NCBI GenBank assembly: GCA_039602395.1
Contig: JBCNJP010000010.1
Location: 33,443,828 to 33,507,827, forward strand
Direction: 5' to 3'
Origin: Deinandra increscens subsp. villosa
Lineage: Eukaryota > Streptophyta > Magnoliopsida > Asterales > Asteraceae
DNA: 64,000 nt
The notes below the pieces were generated by a model. That model searched no databases. It worked only from the letters and a program-made list of their open reading frames with translations, and was not told the DNA's origin. A program made the translations under genes and the position numbers. Below are positions 21,701 through 32,167 of this stretch, piece by piece; positions within the stretch are counted from its first letter, which is position 1, and the number at the start of each line of letters is the position of its first letter.

Positions 21701-21971
21701 GACGATGTTTAAGGTAGCAAGGAAAGGGCTTTGGTGATGACAGACTAGGTGAGCAAGCTATCAGGAAAGGAATCCATAGTAGACTGGCAATAGACATATA
21801 TAAGATCTAGTTGTTAGATTATGTTGTATCCTGTTTACTGTTGTACTTGGCTTATATATAAATAAAAAGTTTTTAATTTCCGCTGCTTAGTTATCTCTGT
21901 TGTACCATGTGTTCATGAGTAAATCCGATGCGTGAACCCTCCTGGTGCTAAGTATGGGAGTGGGCGTCTCA
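18755..21971 (+). repeat. Gypsy LTR, third segment (promoter, R and U5), right end uncertain
   Basis: Continues after the MITE chain. It contains a U3-like phrase (aagggaccaaaactatcaaac near 18908), a TATA box at 19126-19132 and a leader with aaaccctaaacg. About 3 kb of AT-rich sequence with many tgttataaatg-like words follows. The stretches at 19800-19960 and 20180-20240 (gtgagttctatgagcccact) are matched in reverse at 29160-29530, which ties it to the minus-strand gypsy LTR family. The right end is placed near ggcgtctca by loose analogy with other LTR ends that follow TTCCGCTGC; no clear primer site is seen after it. Small open frames here are not supported. Confidence 0.6.
19126..19132 (+). 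promoter_or_regulatory. TATA box of the plus-strand gypsy LTR
   Basis: TATAAAT in aggactataaatacagcccc, followed at about 30 bp by a C/T-rich start region and aaaaccctaaacg. The minus-strand relative has the same arrangement at 36631-36640. Confidence 0.6.
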
Positions 21972-22353
21972 GTTACCGACCCTGAAGAAACGAAGTTAAG
22001 GAAATCCAAGGGGGAGTTTTGAAGTCTAACCATAATGAATGCGGATATAACTTATTATATGCAATGTTTTCATGAACTACTCACCTATGTCTAAATAGGG
22101 TTACATCACTGTATGAAAAAGTTCGAACCCTAATCTCATAAACGTCCACCTTAGATTTAAGAGATTTGCAATGATATCTAACTCAACGACGCTCGAGAAT
22201 GATATTCTTTTGGATTCCGTTCAGACTTATCAAGCTATACACCAGAAGTCATGCCAACAACAAGGTACCTAAGTTAAGACTCTACTACAGTTATGTCTGC
22301 AGTTTGAACAAGCAGCCTAAACACTCAAGTATGGACCATCGAGCATCTGAAGC
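21972..22353 (+). other. Unassigned stretch after the gypsy LTR
   Basis: About 380 bp with no supported gene. Words such as ccaagggggagttttgaagtc resemble degraded retroelement internal sequence, but I cannot place it. The 61-codon frame at 22199-22384 has no recognisable content. Confidence 0.4.
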
Positions 22354-22490
22354 AGTATTTTACGTACTTATAATTATTATATGAACCCCGATGCTTAGAG
22401 AATATTAGAATTATATCCTAAGATGAATTGGAACATAAAATGCTAAGTATGTAAAAGTATGAGGGGCTAAAATGCAAAATAGTGAAAGGT
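22354..22490 (+). repeat. Second copy of a gypsy LTR U3 segment
   Basis: Nearly identical to 16348-16483: agtattttacgtactta and the stretch through agaatattagaattatatcc to ggtatacat. Both copies end exactly where a microsatellite starts, (TA)n in one and (ACAT)n in the other. Confidence 0.85.
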
Positions 22491-23503
22491 ATACATACAT
22501 ACATACATACATACATACATACATACATACATACATACATACATACATACATACATACATACATACATACATACATACATACATACATACATACATACAT
22601 ACATACATACATACATACATACATACATACATACATACATACATACATACATACATACATACATACATACATACATACATACATACATACATACATACAT
22701 ACATACATACATACATACATACATACATACATACATACATACATACATACATACATACATACATACATACATACATACATACATACATACATACATACAT
22801 ACATACATACATACATACATACATACATACATACATACATACATACATACATACATACATACATACATACATACATACATACATACATACATACATACAT
22901 ACATACATACATACATACATACATACATACATACATACATACATACATACATACATACATACATACATACATACATACATACATACATACATACATACAT
23001 ACATACATACATACATACATACATACATACATACATACATACATACATACATACATACATACATACATACATACATACATACATACATACATACATACAT
23101 ACATACATACATACATACATACATACATACATACATACATACATACATACATACATACATACATACATACATACATACATACATACATACATACATACAT
23201 ACATACATACATACATACATACATACATACATACATACATACATACATACATACATACATACATACATACATACATACATACATACATACATACATACAT
23301 ACATACATACATACATACATACATACATACATACATACATACATACATACATACATACATACATACATACATACATACATACATACATACATACATACAT
23401 ACATACATACATACATACATACATACATACATACATACATACATACATACATACATACATACATACATACATACATACATACATACATACATACATACAT
23501 ACA

Positions 23504-23532
<29 letters not shown>
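22491..23532. repeat. (ACAT)n tetranucleotide microsatellite, about 1.04 kb
   Basis: About 260 uninterrupted units without a visible imperfection, followed by a short (TA)n. The corresponding position in the sister block at 16484 holds (TA)n instead. Because the unit length is not a multiple of three and contains no stop, all frames stay open; the resulting Tyr-Ile-His-Thr and Met-Tyr-Val-Cys frames are artefacts and not genes. Confidence 0.98.
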
Positions 23533-23548
<16 letters not shown>

Positions 23549-23549
<1 letters not shown>

Positions 23550-23728
23550 GGGAGAGGATCATTTGAGAACCAATTTGTTTTGAGAACTAAAAAGAACTAA
23601 TTTGAGCCACAAGTTTATTTACATGTATCCCCCATCCCATGAATTGTAGTGGTCCCCCCTGAAATGTGTGGTTGAGATTTAGTTCTCAAAAGTTCTCAAA
23701 ACAAAAAGTTCTCATTTGAACCTAACCC
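23549..23728 (-). mobile_element. MITE family B, copy 2 (inverted)
   Basis: Reads gggagaggatcatttgagaac at its left and cctaaccc at its right, the reverse of copy 1. Bordered by (TA)n on both sides and separated from copy 3 by only about 19 bp of TA repeat. Confidence 0.75.
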
Positions 23729-23747
23729 TATATATATATATATATAT

Positions 23748-23921
23748 GGTTAGGTTCAAATGAGAACTTTTTTATTTTGAGAACTTTTGAGAACTAAATC
23801 TCAACCACTAACCACTATAATTCATGGGGGGGGGGGGGGGGTTTCCATATATATAAACTAGTGGCTCATAATGGTTCTCAAAAGTTCTCAAAAGAAATTA
23901 ATTCTCAAATGATCCTCTCCC
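23748..23921 (+). mobile_element. MITE family B, copy 3, with a 16-base G run
   Basis: Same ends as copy 1 (ggttaggttcaaatgagaac to gatcctctccc). Where the other copies read gggatgggggatac, this copy has 16 consecutive G at 23826-23841, probably slippage in an already G-rich site. Confidence 0.75.
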
Positions 23922-23932
23922 TATATATATAT

Positions 23933-24357
23933 AGGGGAAAGTTATTGTACAAAGGGCAATTTACGTGCGAAACATGCAAAGGGGGGTAAATTTGTCCTCG
24001 TGCATTTGATGATAATCACGCAAGTTATATTGATAATCACACAAGCTATATTCGATAATCACACAAGCTATATTCAATAATCACGCAAGCTATATTTTAT
24101 AATCACGCAAGTTATATTTTATAATCACGTAAGTTATATTTGATAATCACGCAAGTTATACGAGAGCATATAAATGAATTTGAAAAAAAAAATTCTTTAA
24201 AAAAAGTATAGCAATACTATACTCGAATTAAAGAGAATAAAATGCCCGATTTTATGGTGACACTTTTTTTTAAAAATAATGTCGTATAAAAAAGTTATGG
24301 ACATTTAAAAAACTAGGGGAACTTGAAAAAAGTCAACAATTGTAGGTTCGACCAATT
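23933..24357 (+). mobile_element. MITE family D, copy 2, right part missing
   Basis: Matches 18183-18611 including the minisatellite, then breaks off after gttcgaccaattct. The missing part is the last 143 bp with the right inverted repeat. The break marks the junction to unrelated sequence at 24358. Confidence 0.8.
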
Positions 24358-24715
24358 CTGCTCGAGCGTAACATTACGAATATGTCATAATGTATCTTTC
24401 TGTCACTTCTCGTTTCAAGTACCATCTAAGGGAAATAGTATTGCTGATTGCTATCTGCTTTCACCTCACGAACTAATTGTTCGGTTAGTCACACCACATT
24501 GGGAAGCACTATTAAACGCCCTATTTCAGAAGCCCCCACTTAATACTTGACAACCCTTATGACCTTGTGGATTACCATTCTCAAGACATTCTAATCATCT
24601 GATCCAAAACATCTTATTAGCAATCCTACCTTTCACTATTCCATTACCCGACCCTAATTAAATGAATACGTGCCTTAGGTTTTGTTAGTGGACTCGTATA
24701 AGGTATTCAAGTGTT
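24358..24715. other. Unassigned stretch, possibly the far end of the minus-strand gypsy LTR
   Basis: No supported gene; the 75-codon frame at 24323-24550 crosses the MITE junction and is meaningless. The sequence lies directly left of the CACTA-like insertion, so it must be continuous with 28865 onward, which is minus-strand gypsy LTR. I could not match its body to the plus-strand LTR. Confidence 0.4.
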
Positions 24716-25927
24716 CACTACTACAAAAATGGCCTTTCTTGACGCTTTTTGCGCGTCAAGAAAGGGCCCAGATGACGCGCAAAAAAACGTCAAGGAAGGC
24801 AGGGTCAAGAAGCATCTTGACGCGCAAAATGCACGTCATCCCATTCTTGACGCGCGAACGATGACGCGCAAAAAAGCGTCATAAATTTGTGTCATAAAAT
24901 AAGCGTCAACGAAGCCTCCGTCATAAATCTTCTTATGACACGCTTTTTTGCGCGTCATGGTTTTTAAAAAAAAAATAAAAAAAATATTTGTTTGTAAAAT
25001 CACTAATTTCCCCATTAATAACAATTAACCTCATAATACAAAATAAAATACACTTGTAGTAAAATTATACATTTCATATATAGAGCAAACATTACAAAGT
25101 TAACATTAATTTACAATTGGATTCGATAGGCGAATAACCTATAATAACAAATCTAACACTATCATTTTCCTTAGCATTCTTACAACATATATGTCCCTTC
25201 CACAAGCATTCTTAGCATCAGCCCTTCCAACTTTAACTTCTCATACCCAAAATCTGTTAAGCACAATGAAATTTAACAAAAAGCACCAACCTAAATAGTC
25301 ATTTACCAAATGGACATTCACAAGTGCATGAATTGATTAGCATATTTCTATACAGAGTACACAATTTCGACCTTTTTCAATTTCTAGTTAGAATAATAAG
25401 AAATGTGACATAGATTTTAGCATATTGATGCAGATTTAGATGAACCAAACAGAGCAAGATCCTAAATTAATAACTTAAAAAGGCTAAGAGATATAAGTCA
25501 GTGAAACAATGAAGATAAAAATATAAGATATCAGCCAACCTTGTTTTATGAGCAAGCATCCTCATGCGTATCATTTGTGTCATTTTAGTCAACTGATGCT
25601 TTGCCTTTTGCACAAGAAACTAAATGCATCATGTCCACCCTAACTGTTTCGTCACTGCAATAGGTAAGATAATGTCTGATGAGATTATATGACCACACGA
25701 GAAGAAATGGAGCTGATGAGATAAAGAACTAATCAGACTTTTTATTTTTTTTAACTTGAATATATTTATGGGATGATGTATGTGGAGCTCACCCAAGTAT
25801 TCAAACTTTTTTCATCAAGGACACCCAAATATGATAACTCCTAATGGGTCATCCAAGCACGTAATCTGTTACATGTATGGCAATTTGAAGCAATAACATG
25901 CTGAAAATGATGAAAATGACAGTACCA

Positions 25928-26115
25928 TTTCAGTAAGTATAAAAATGACCCAATTTATTTCGCGGGTCAACCAAACCCATTCAGTGAGTACTCTAAAATG
26001 ACCCGTTTTAACCCAACCCAAACCTGTTCAGTAAGTATAAAAATGACCCATTTTATTCCAACCCAAACTCTTTCTGTAAATACTTAAATATGACCCGTTT
26101 TAACCCAGCTCAAAC
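25928..26115 (+). repeat. Four diverged tandem units of about 48-52 bp inside the CACTA-like element
   Basis: Each unit has a gtaagtat-like start, aaaatgaccc and a ttttaacccaacccaaac-like end. Units start at about 25932, 25984, 26030 and 26076. Confidence 0.65.
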
Positions 26116-28429
26116 GCGTTTAGAAGGTTACTCTGGTGAGGTGACCTTGCGATGGCTTTCACTGCAGTTGTGTGCTCAGTCAGTTTCAGAAGTGACTGTG
26201 CAGAGTGTTGATTCCAGACTAAAAGTTGATTGTCATTTCCACCGGATGCTAGTTCTCTATCATCGTGTGACATTTTCAGACCACAAACCTAAACCAACCA
26301 ACGGCAAGCAAGCAATCAATCATGAATAATTATTATAGATATAAAAAGAGGGATGGATTACCTTACCTAGTTACCTACCTTTGACACAGCTTGGTTACCT
26401 AAAATTCAAAACAATCAATCAATTCTAATCAGCAGACAGGCAGTTAGTTAGCAGGTAAGATAATTGAAATGAATTAAATCTCACTTTGCTGGTCATGGAA
26501 ATGAATTAAATCTCACTTTGCTAGTCGTGGCGGTCCATAAATAAACACAGCTACCCAGTCCAACCACAAGCATTTTTGACAAGACTGAAACATGAAATAA
26601 TCCACTTATTTATCCATGTTAATTTGAACAATTCCTGTTAAATAAACAGTACCAAGTGTGTTAGTCTTTATCTGAAGTTTCATATAGATGATGACAATGA
26701 ACATAGAATCTAAGGTGATAAAATCATAAACATCTAAGTTGCAGCACTAAACACAGATTACAGACACAATTAGATCGATCTCAATTCCTTCTACTCACAG
26801 GATTAGAATGTCAAAACTAACTAAGAGATCACTGAAGATAACCAGAAGGCCGTTTCATTTTAACGTTAACCAGGATCTCGACATAATTACCTAAAATTCC
26901 AGCCCTAACAAGTATCAAAGATTATGGTCATATTAGCAAAAATTTGTGTGCTTATAACCTCGGTAGTCTAATGACCTCGGTAGTTTATATCTTTGTAAAT
27001 GAAAAAATTGCCCCTTTGTTGTAGCCACCAAGACCACCCAATAAACCGTAAAGTCCATTCCTTGCTCTAGCTCTTGCATCGACAAACCGAGATTCAATCA
27101 TAATCAAATAATAATTATGTTGTTAAAAATATATCAAAAAAAGATAATGACAGCATATACCTTCACACGAATTCCATAAAGCTACCTTCACACGAATTCT
27201 GTCATAACAATAAATAATAACAGGTTATGAACTCTACAATCTGATTGGTAATGTTTGAGTGTGAATTGTGTGTTTACAGACCTCTACAACAAAAATCCAG
27301 CATATAACAAACTGAAAATCAGAAGCATTCAACAAATTTACACGTATATTGACATATGTTTGATGATTAGTTTATGTGTAGTAAATTGATGGAAGGCAAA
27401 AAATAAAGTTTGAATTAGCATCCAACCATTGAAATACAACTATCCAGATGATAGATTACTAAAACTATTTTTAAAGAAGAATCTGATCTTGAAATGAAGG
27501 GTATAGGATGTCATTTTGAGTAAGGATCTTAAGGTTGCTTCCATCATTCAACATGTCTCTGGTCAGATTTGGTGTACAGAAAAGAAAACCACATACATAT
27601 TTTGATGATATCTTTGTAACATAGGTGGAGAGATGTAATTTCTATTGGATTATATGTTCTATTGGTTTGTGACTACTACTTCGAGCGTGTTTTGAAACTA
27701 GAGGCATGTATTACAGTTTAGCAAGTCATATATATTACAATTACATGAATATGAGTCGTAGTCATTCGGGGGACGAAAACCTCAAATTAAGCCTCAGGTC
27801 ACATGAATAGGTAGAAATAAAAGTAAGAACATACCTGATTCGTGAAGATAGCGGTAGACTAGGTAGTTTAGCTCGTTCGAAGTCATGTTAATCATCACAC
27901 AATAATCAACATCCAGGCTTAATTTGAGGTGCTAGGGTTACTGTTCTTCTCCTTCCGCTTCGAGTTCCTCTCCACTGTAATGGTGCTAGGCTAGGGTTAG
28001 GGCTCAAATCGCGACAATCCTAGGTGAAGAAGATGGAGCAGAAAACACATAGCGGATTAAATAGATGATCGAAACAGACGTTGAATCAGTCAGTGAATAA
28101 ACGCTTAAAACAACATTAGCAAAAGTCGCTAACCTCCATTAAACACTCAACGACAACCGATCCCTAGCTTTGGACGGGGCGTCAGGACCAGCATCCTTGT
28201 CTTCTTCGGTCCTTATTTTTCTCCATAAACCCTAGCCATATGAAGGTGTGCTTCTCGGTGCCGTCTCTAACACCTGGAGGAATCGAGCACTCCACGGCGC
28301 TCTCCCTCTGATCGGGATTCACAAAACAGGAACCCTAATTGCCTTTCAAGTAACTGTGCGCTTCCTCGAGTTTCCCCCGTCGACCCCATGAGACCATCGT
28401 GATGCTAAATAAGAAAGAGGAGATACATG

Positions 28430-28640
28430 TAGGATTGTCGATGGTGAGCGGGAATGAGGGAACAGCTGGGGGAAATTATGGAGCTGAAGGAGATAGAATT
28501 AGGGCAAAATATCGATGGTGAGCGGGAATGAACACCTGAATAGGAGTAATGGGGAAAAGTTGGGGGAAAATGTTAGCGGGAATTAAAATTTAAGGAAAAA
28601 TGTTAGCGGGAATGAAATTTGAGGAAAAATGTTAGCGGAA
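28430..28640 (+). repeat. Short duplicated words near the right end of the CACTA-like element
   Basis: The word tcgatggtgagcgggaatga occurs twice (about 28439 and 28513). The word aaaaatgttagcgggaat occurs about three times at 28570-28640. They lie just inside the subterminal tgacgcgc repeats. Confidence 0.6.
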
Positions 28641-28864
28641 AAAAACATAAAACGACAGTTTTAAGATGACGCGCATTTTTTAAGTGTACTCCGTGTTTTT
28701 TCTTCTAATTGATGACAGAAATTTTATGACGCCCAAAAATGCGCGTCATCTATCCTTAGAATTTTATGGTTCTTGACAGTTTTTTTATGACACGTGTTTT
28801 TGCGCGTCATAAAAAACCGAGTGTCATCGTTCGCGCGTCAAGAAAGGCCCTATTTCTAGTTGTG

Positions 28865-30063
28865 GTTGCAAATAGTGAAAATCCCCTAATTTACCGTCCA
28901 CGATTATATATAAGATGTACCGGCGGCGTATCCACCTCATTTCTGATAAATATAAGGCATCACTTGTTCTCGCACATAACTACCCTATGATGTCTAATAA
29001 CAACTCCTTTACCACTTAATCATTTAAAGGTAAAGTAATACCACATAACATATTCAATACAGTCAATGCATATAATAACAATTATAAACACTTGAAAGCA
29101 TTTTCATAAGACAATATGTATATCAGCCCGAAACAGTTCAAAATATTTAAAAGTGGGCTCATAGAACTCACCTTAGCTTTGCGAAGCTAATATACTCGGG
29201 TTAAGTCCTCGTGAATCAGTTATCTAACAGCTTTAAAGTAATGTCCCTATTAAGACATCCTAAAGATTACGAATAACGTTTTAAGACTAACCCCATTAAC
29301 AAAAACCCAACTCTTTATTGGTTATAACCCTTAATTGCCAAAATGACCATTTTACCCCTTATAGGCAAAAGTGCATTTTTAAATGATAATATGAAGACAC
29401 GCATTCCTATAAGTAAACGCTCACTCCAGGGTCGCCCAGTGAGGTAAGCCAAGTCCCAGTTGAGATTTATGCGACAACCTCGCTATGCCAGAAATCTCTC
29501 CGGATTACTCGAATTTGGATTAGCATCCTTTGAAACCCTAATTTGATAAAATTCTCAAAGTATCATCAAAACTCTATTTATTATCAAATAAACTTAGGTA
29601 TTTTATTCATAATATCATATCATGATATAATTCAAAAGATTAAACTTAACTTCGTTTGTAAAATTTTGCCAAAACAACATTAAGAAAACCCAAATTTTGA
29701 CCCGTTTCTCAAAATAATACCAAACCTTTTTCCAATCATTAAATTAACTTAGGGATTTCTTCAAAAATGGTATTTTAAGGTTACATACCAAAAATCAGAC
29801 CTTAATTCCAAACAGGATTTCTCAATTTTGAAGAGTCATGCTCAAGAACCCTAATTTCGGATCTTTTCTAAAAAGCATATCTAGATGTTATGAATCATAA
29901 AATTGATTGAGGGATTTTGTAATACATACCAAATAAAGCTTGAATGCAGAAAATTAGCTTCTAAGACCTCCTGGATCAATTGATTTCGAGCTATGGATGT
30001 TCTTGAGAGTTTTAAGGTTTTTTTATGCTTTGATTTGTGAATTAGCAATGAAATCTTATGAAC
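28865..30063 (-). repeat. Minus-strand gypsy LTR, R/U5 side, between two insertions
   Basis: Read on the minus strand this continues the LTR that starts at 37199. It matches the plus-strand gypsy LTR around 19800-20240: the phrases gtgagttctatgagcccac and cgctcactcca / gcgatcctggagtgagcg-type sequence occur in both. It ends on the right at the tgaac target site (30059-30063) of the gag-only element and on the left at the gtt target site of the CACTA-like element. No gene. Confidence 0.75.
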
Positions 30064-30434
30064 TGTAGAAACGAGATATGATCTTACTACTGCATGCTTT
30101 GATCAATGATAGTAAACACGGATGTAAATAAGAGATTTTGTATTGAATCACTTGAAGATTACAAAGACAAGCTCTCTAGTTTCTCTCTCTAGAAACACAC
30201 ACAGAAAGTGTAGAAATGACAGAAGTGTTCAGAAGTGTTTTTCTCTCATTCTAACACTACCTATTTATACTAAGTGACTAACCACCCAGCGTACCAAACT
30301 GGTCCGCCGGACCACATGGTCCGCCGGACCATGTGGTACGCCACTAAAGACATTTCTACCACAACTCATACTCAGACACGCTCACATAGATACAATACAC
30401 GAGACACGTCATAGCATAGGAATATGCTTCTACA
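30064..30434 (-). repeat. 3' LTR of the gag-only element (371 bp)
   Basis: Contains a TATA box on the minus strand (plus ctatttatac at 30261-30270) and, at 30312-30336, a palindrome with 11 bp arms (left arm ccacatggtcc) around a 3-base loop. It is 17 bp longer than the 5' LTR because one ggtccgccggaccacat unit is extra or was lost from the other copy. Confidence 0.9.
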
Positions 30435-32167
30435 GACTCCCCCTTAACGTGTAGTGTATCTATTTTCTAACTAAATTTCAGTCTTCAATCTGCAACATTG
30501 CTGCATCCGATCTTCAACTTGAAATCTTGTCAGAAATAGAGATTGCATGGCTGAATCACTCTTGAATCAACTTTGAACTTCAAGATCCACTTGTGAAAAA
30601 TACTTCAAACTCCCCCTCTCACCATGCTTGAGCCTTTGATATCCATAACCTGCAATTTCAGAAGACAGAAACGCGGTTTCCTTTTCTTTTGAAAATTAAT
30701 TTAATCTTGGCGCAAAACTTCTCTTCGAGAATCCAAGATAGATTTTAAAATTTTGATTTCGTATCACATGTCGATCGGTCGAAAACAAATAAGAAATAAA
30801 GTCTTTTTGGCTTTTTGAAATTTTATATCAAAACACACCTAAAATCTTTTTGATTTTTCTAAGTTTATGCTAAAACACACCTAAAATCTTTTTGATTTTT
30901 CAGATATGAAACATAAAAGCAATACTGAATCAGACACTATTTTTGTCTTTTGCGAGAAAGATCACAACTTGGGATCATATTGAACATGACATGCTGAACT
31001 ACATTTCAATTTCTATTACTTCAGCACACAAGTCATGTCGATTACCGGTATAATTTGTCCATATTGAACTCAGGCACAATCATACTCATAACATCTGGAT
31101 GTGTTAATGTATTGATTAGATTTGCTTTGACCAGTGTACCTCACACTATCAGACATACTCAGATATGTATTTTCCTTTATATCACACTTTGTGAATTCAT
31201 TTGTGACTTGATCACATAATGATTGTATTCATGATTCAGTCAACTGTCTTCCATGCAAAAAGAAATAAGAACGTTAAATCGTCTACCTTAAGGTCGATCT
31301 TTCGATACACAGATAAGGCCTCGGATTTAACAAAATAAGAAAATAAAAAACAAGTTGAAGTTGTATAACCCAACAACAATCAGGTCGGTACTCCCGTACA
31401 CGCAGAGAAAGTCCGATGAGTTATACGAAACACCAAAGAAAATAAAGCAGAACGTAAAACGAACAACAATCAGGTCGATCTTTCGATACGCAAAGAAAGT
31501 CCGATCGTTTGACAAAATAAAGAAAATCAAACAAGTTTAAATCTTTGCAAAATGAACACATGTATACACAGTGACTTCTCATTTTCTTCTTCACGTATCT
31601 TTTCTTGATATATCATGAGATATGCATCAAGATGTTGTCCACTTGGTCAAGCATTAGTATTTAATGTGTTTATCACATCTGTATACTTTCTGATTTAATG
31701 CCGAGCCTACCAAGCACATCGAACAATGATCTTATGGCTTTTTCATCTAGTTTATCCATGAGTCAGACACGTAAGCCAATGTACCATCATTTCCCAATTA
31801 TGTCGGATCAATTTCTCATTTTTCAACGTTTTTGAATTTTTCTATTTTTTCAATGTTTTTGTATTTTCTGTTTTTCTCCCCCTTAAAATGAAAACTCTAT
31901 TTTTGGATTTTCATTTTAACAAAAACACAAAGACACTATTTTTGATTTTTCAATTTTCTCCCCCTAAGCTATACACACAATGTATTAAAGAAAGAAAAAT
32001 TGACCTTTCGACATGGATACCTTTCAGGTTTAGCTTTCAGAAAAAATTTTAGTTTTGAAATTTGATATTGTCATGAAATTTAAATTAAATCAGCAGAATA
32101 CTCCTCCATCAGCAACTTTCAATCACCGATGAGTCTTCTAGAAGTACCTGCACACTGGTCAAACACA
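30435..32167 (-). other. Noncoding 3' region of the gag-only element, where pol would be
   Basis: 1.7 kb, strongly AT-rich, no coding capacity on either strand beyond 67 codons. It has a duplicated acacacctaaaatctttttg unit at about 30833 and 30878. It also has three diverged copies of an ggtcgatctttcgatac / aaagtccgat module at about 31289-31530. The purine tract aagggggagtc (minus strand) is at its end next to 30434. Confidence 0.75.

Larger units (their letters stand above)
24716..28864. mobile_element. CACTA-like DNA transposon, non-autonomous (4149 bp)
   Basis: The left end is CACTACTACAAAAATGGCC. The right end on the other strand is CACAACTAGAAATAGGGCC. A 3 bp target site gtt is present at 24713-24715 and 28865-28867, as CACTA elements make. 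Both ends continue with cctttcttgacgc and then about 200 bp of subterminal repeats built on tgacgcgcaaaaa in both orientations, typical of sites bound by CACTA transposases. No transposase frame is present. The right tip reads CACAA instead of CACTA. The interior has local repeats and gene-leader-like stretches (27930-28400) but no gene I can name. Confidence 0.8.

Noticed and set aside
22411..23600. Five overlapping frames of 350-380 codons on both strands
   Set aside because: They are translations of the (ACAT)n tract, which has no stop codon in any frame. Composition is a four-residue repeat with no gene signals.
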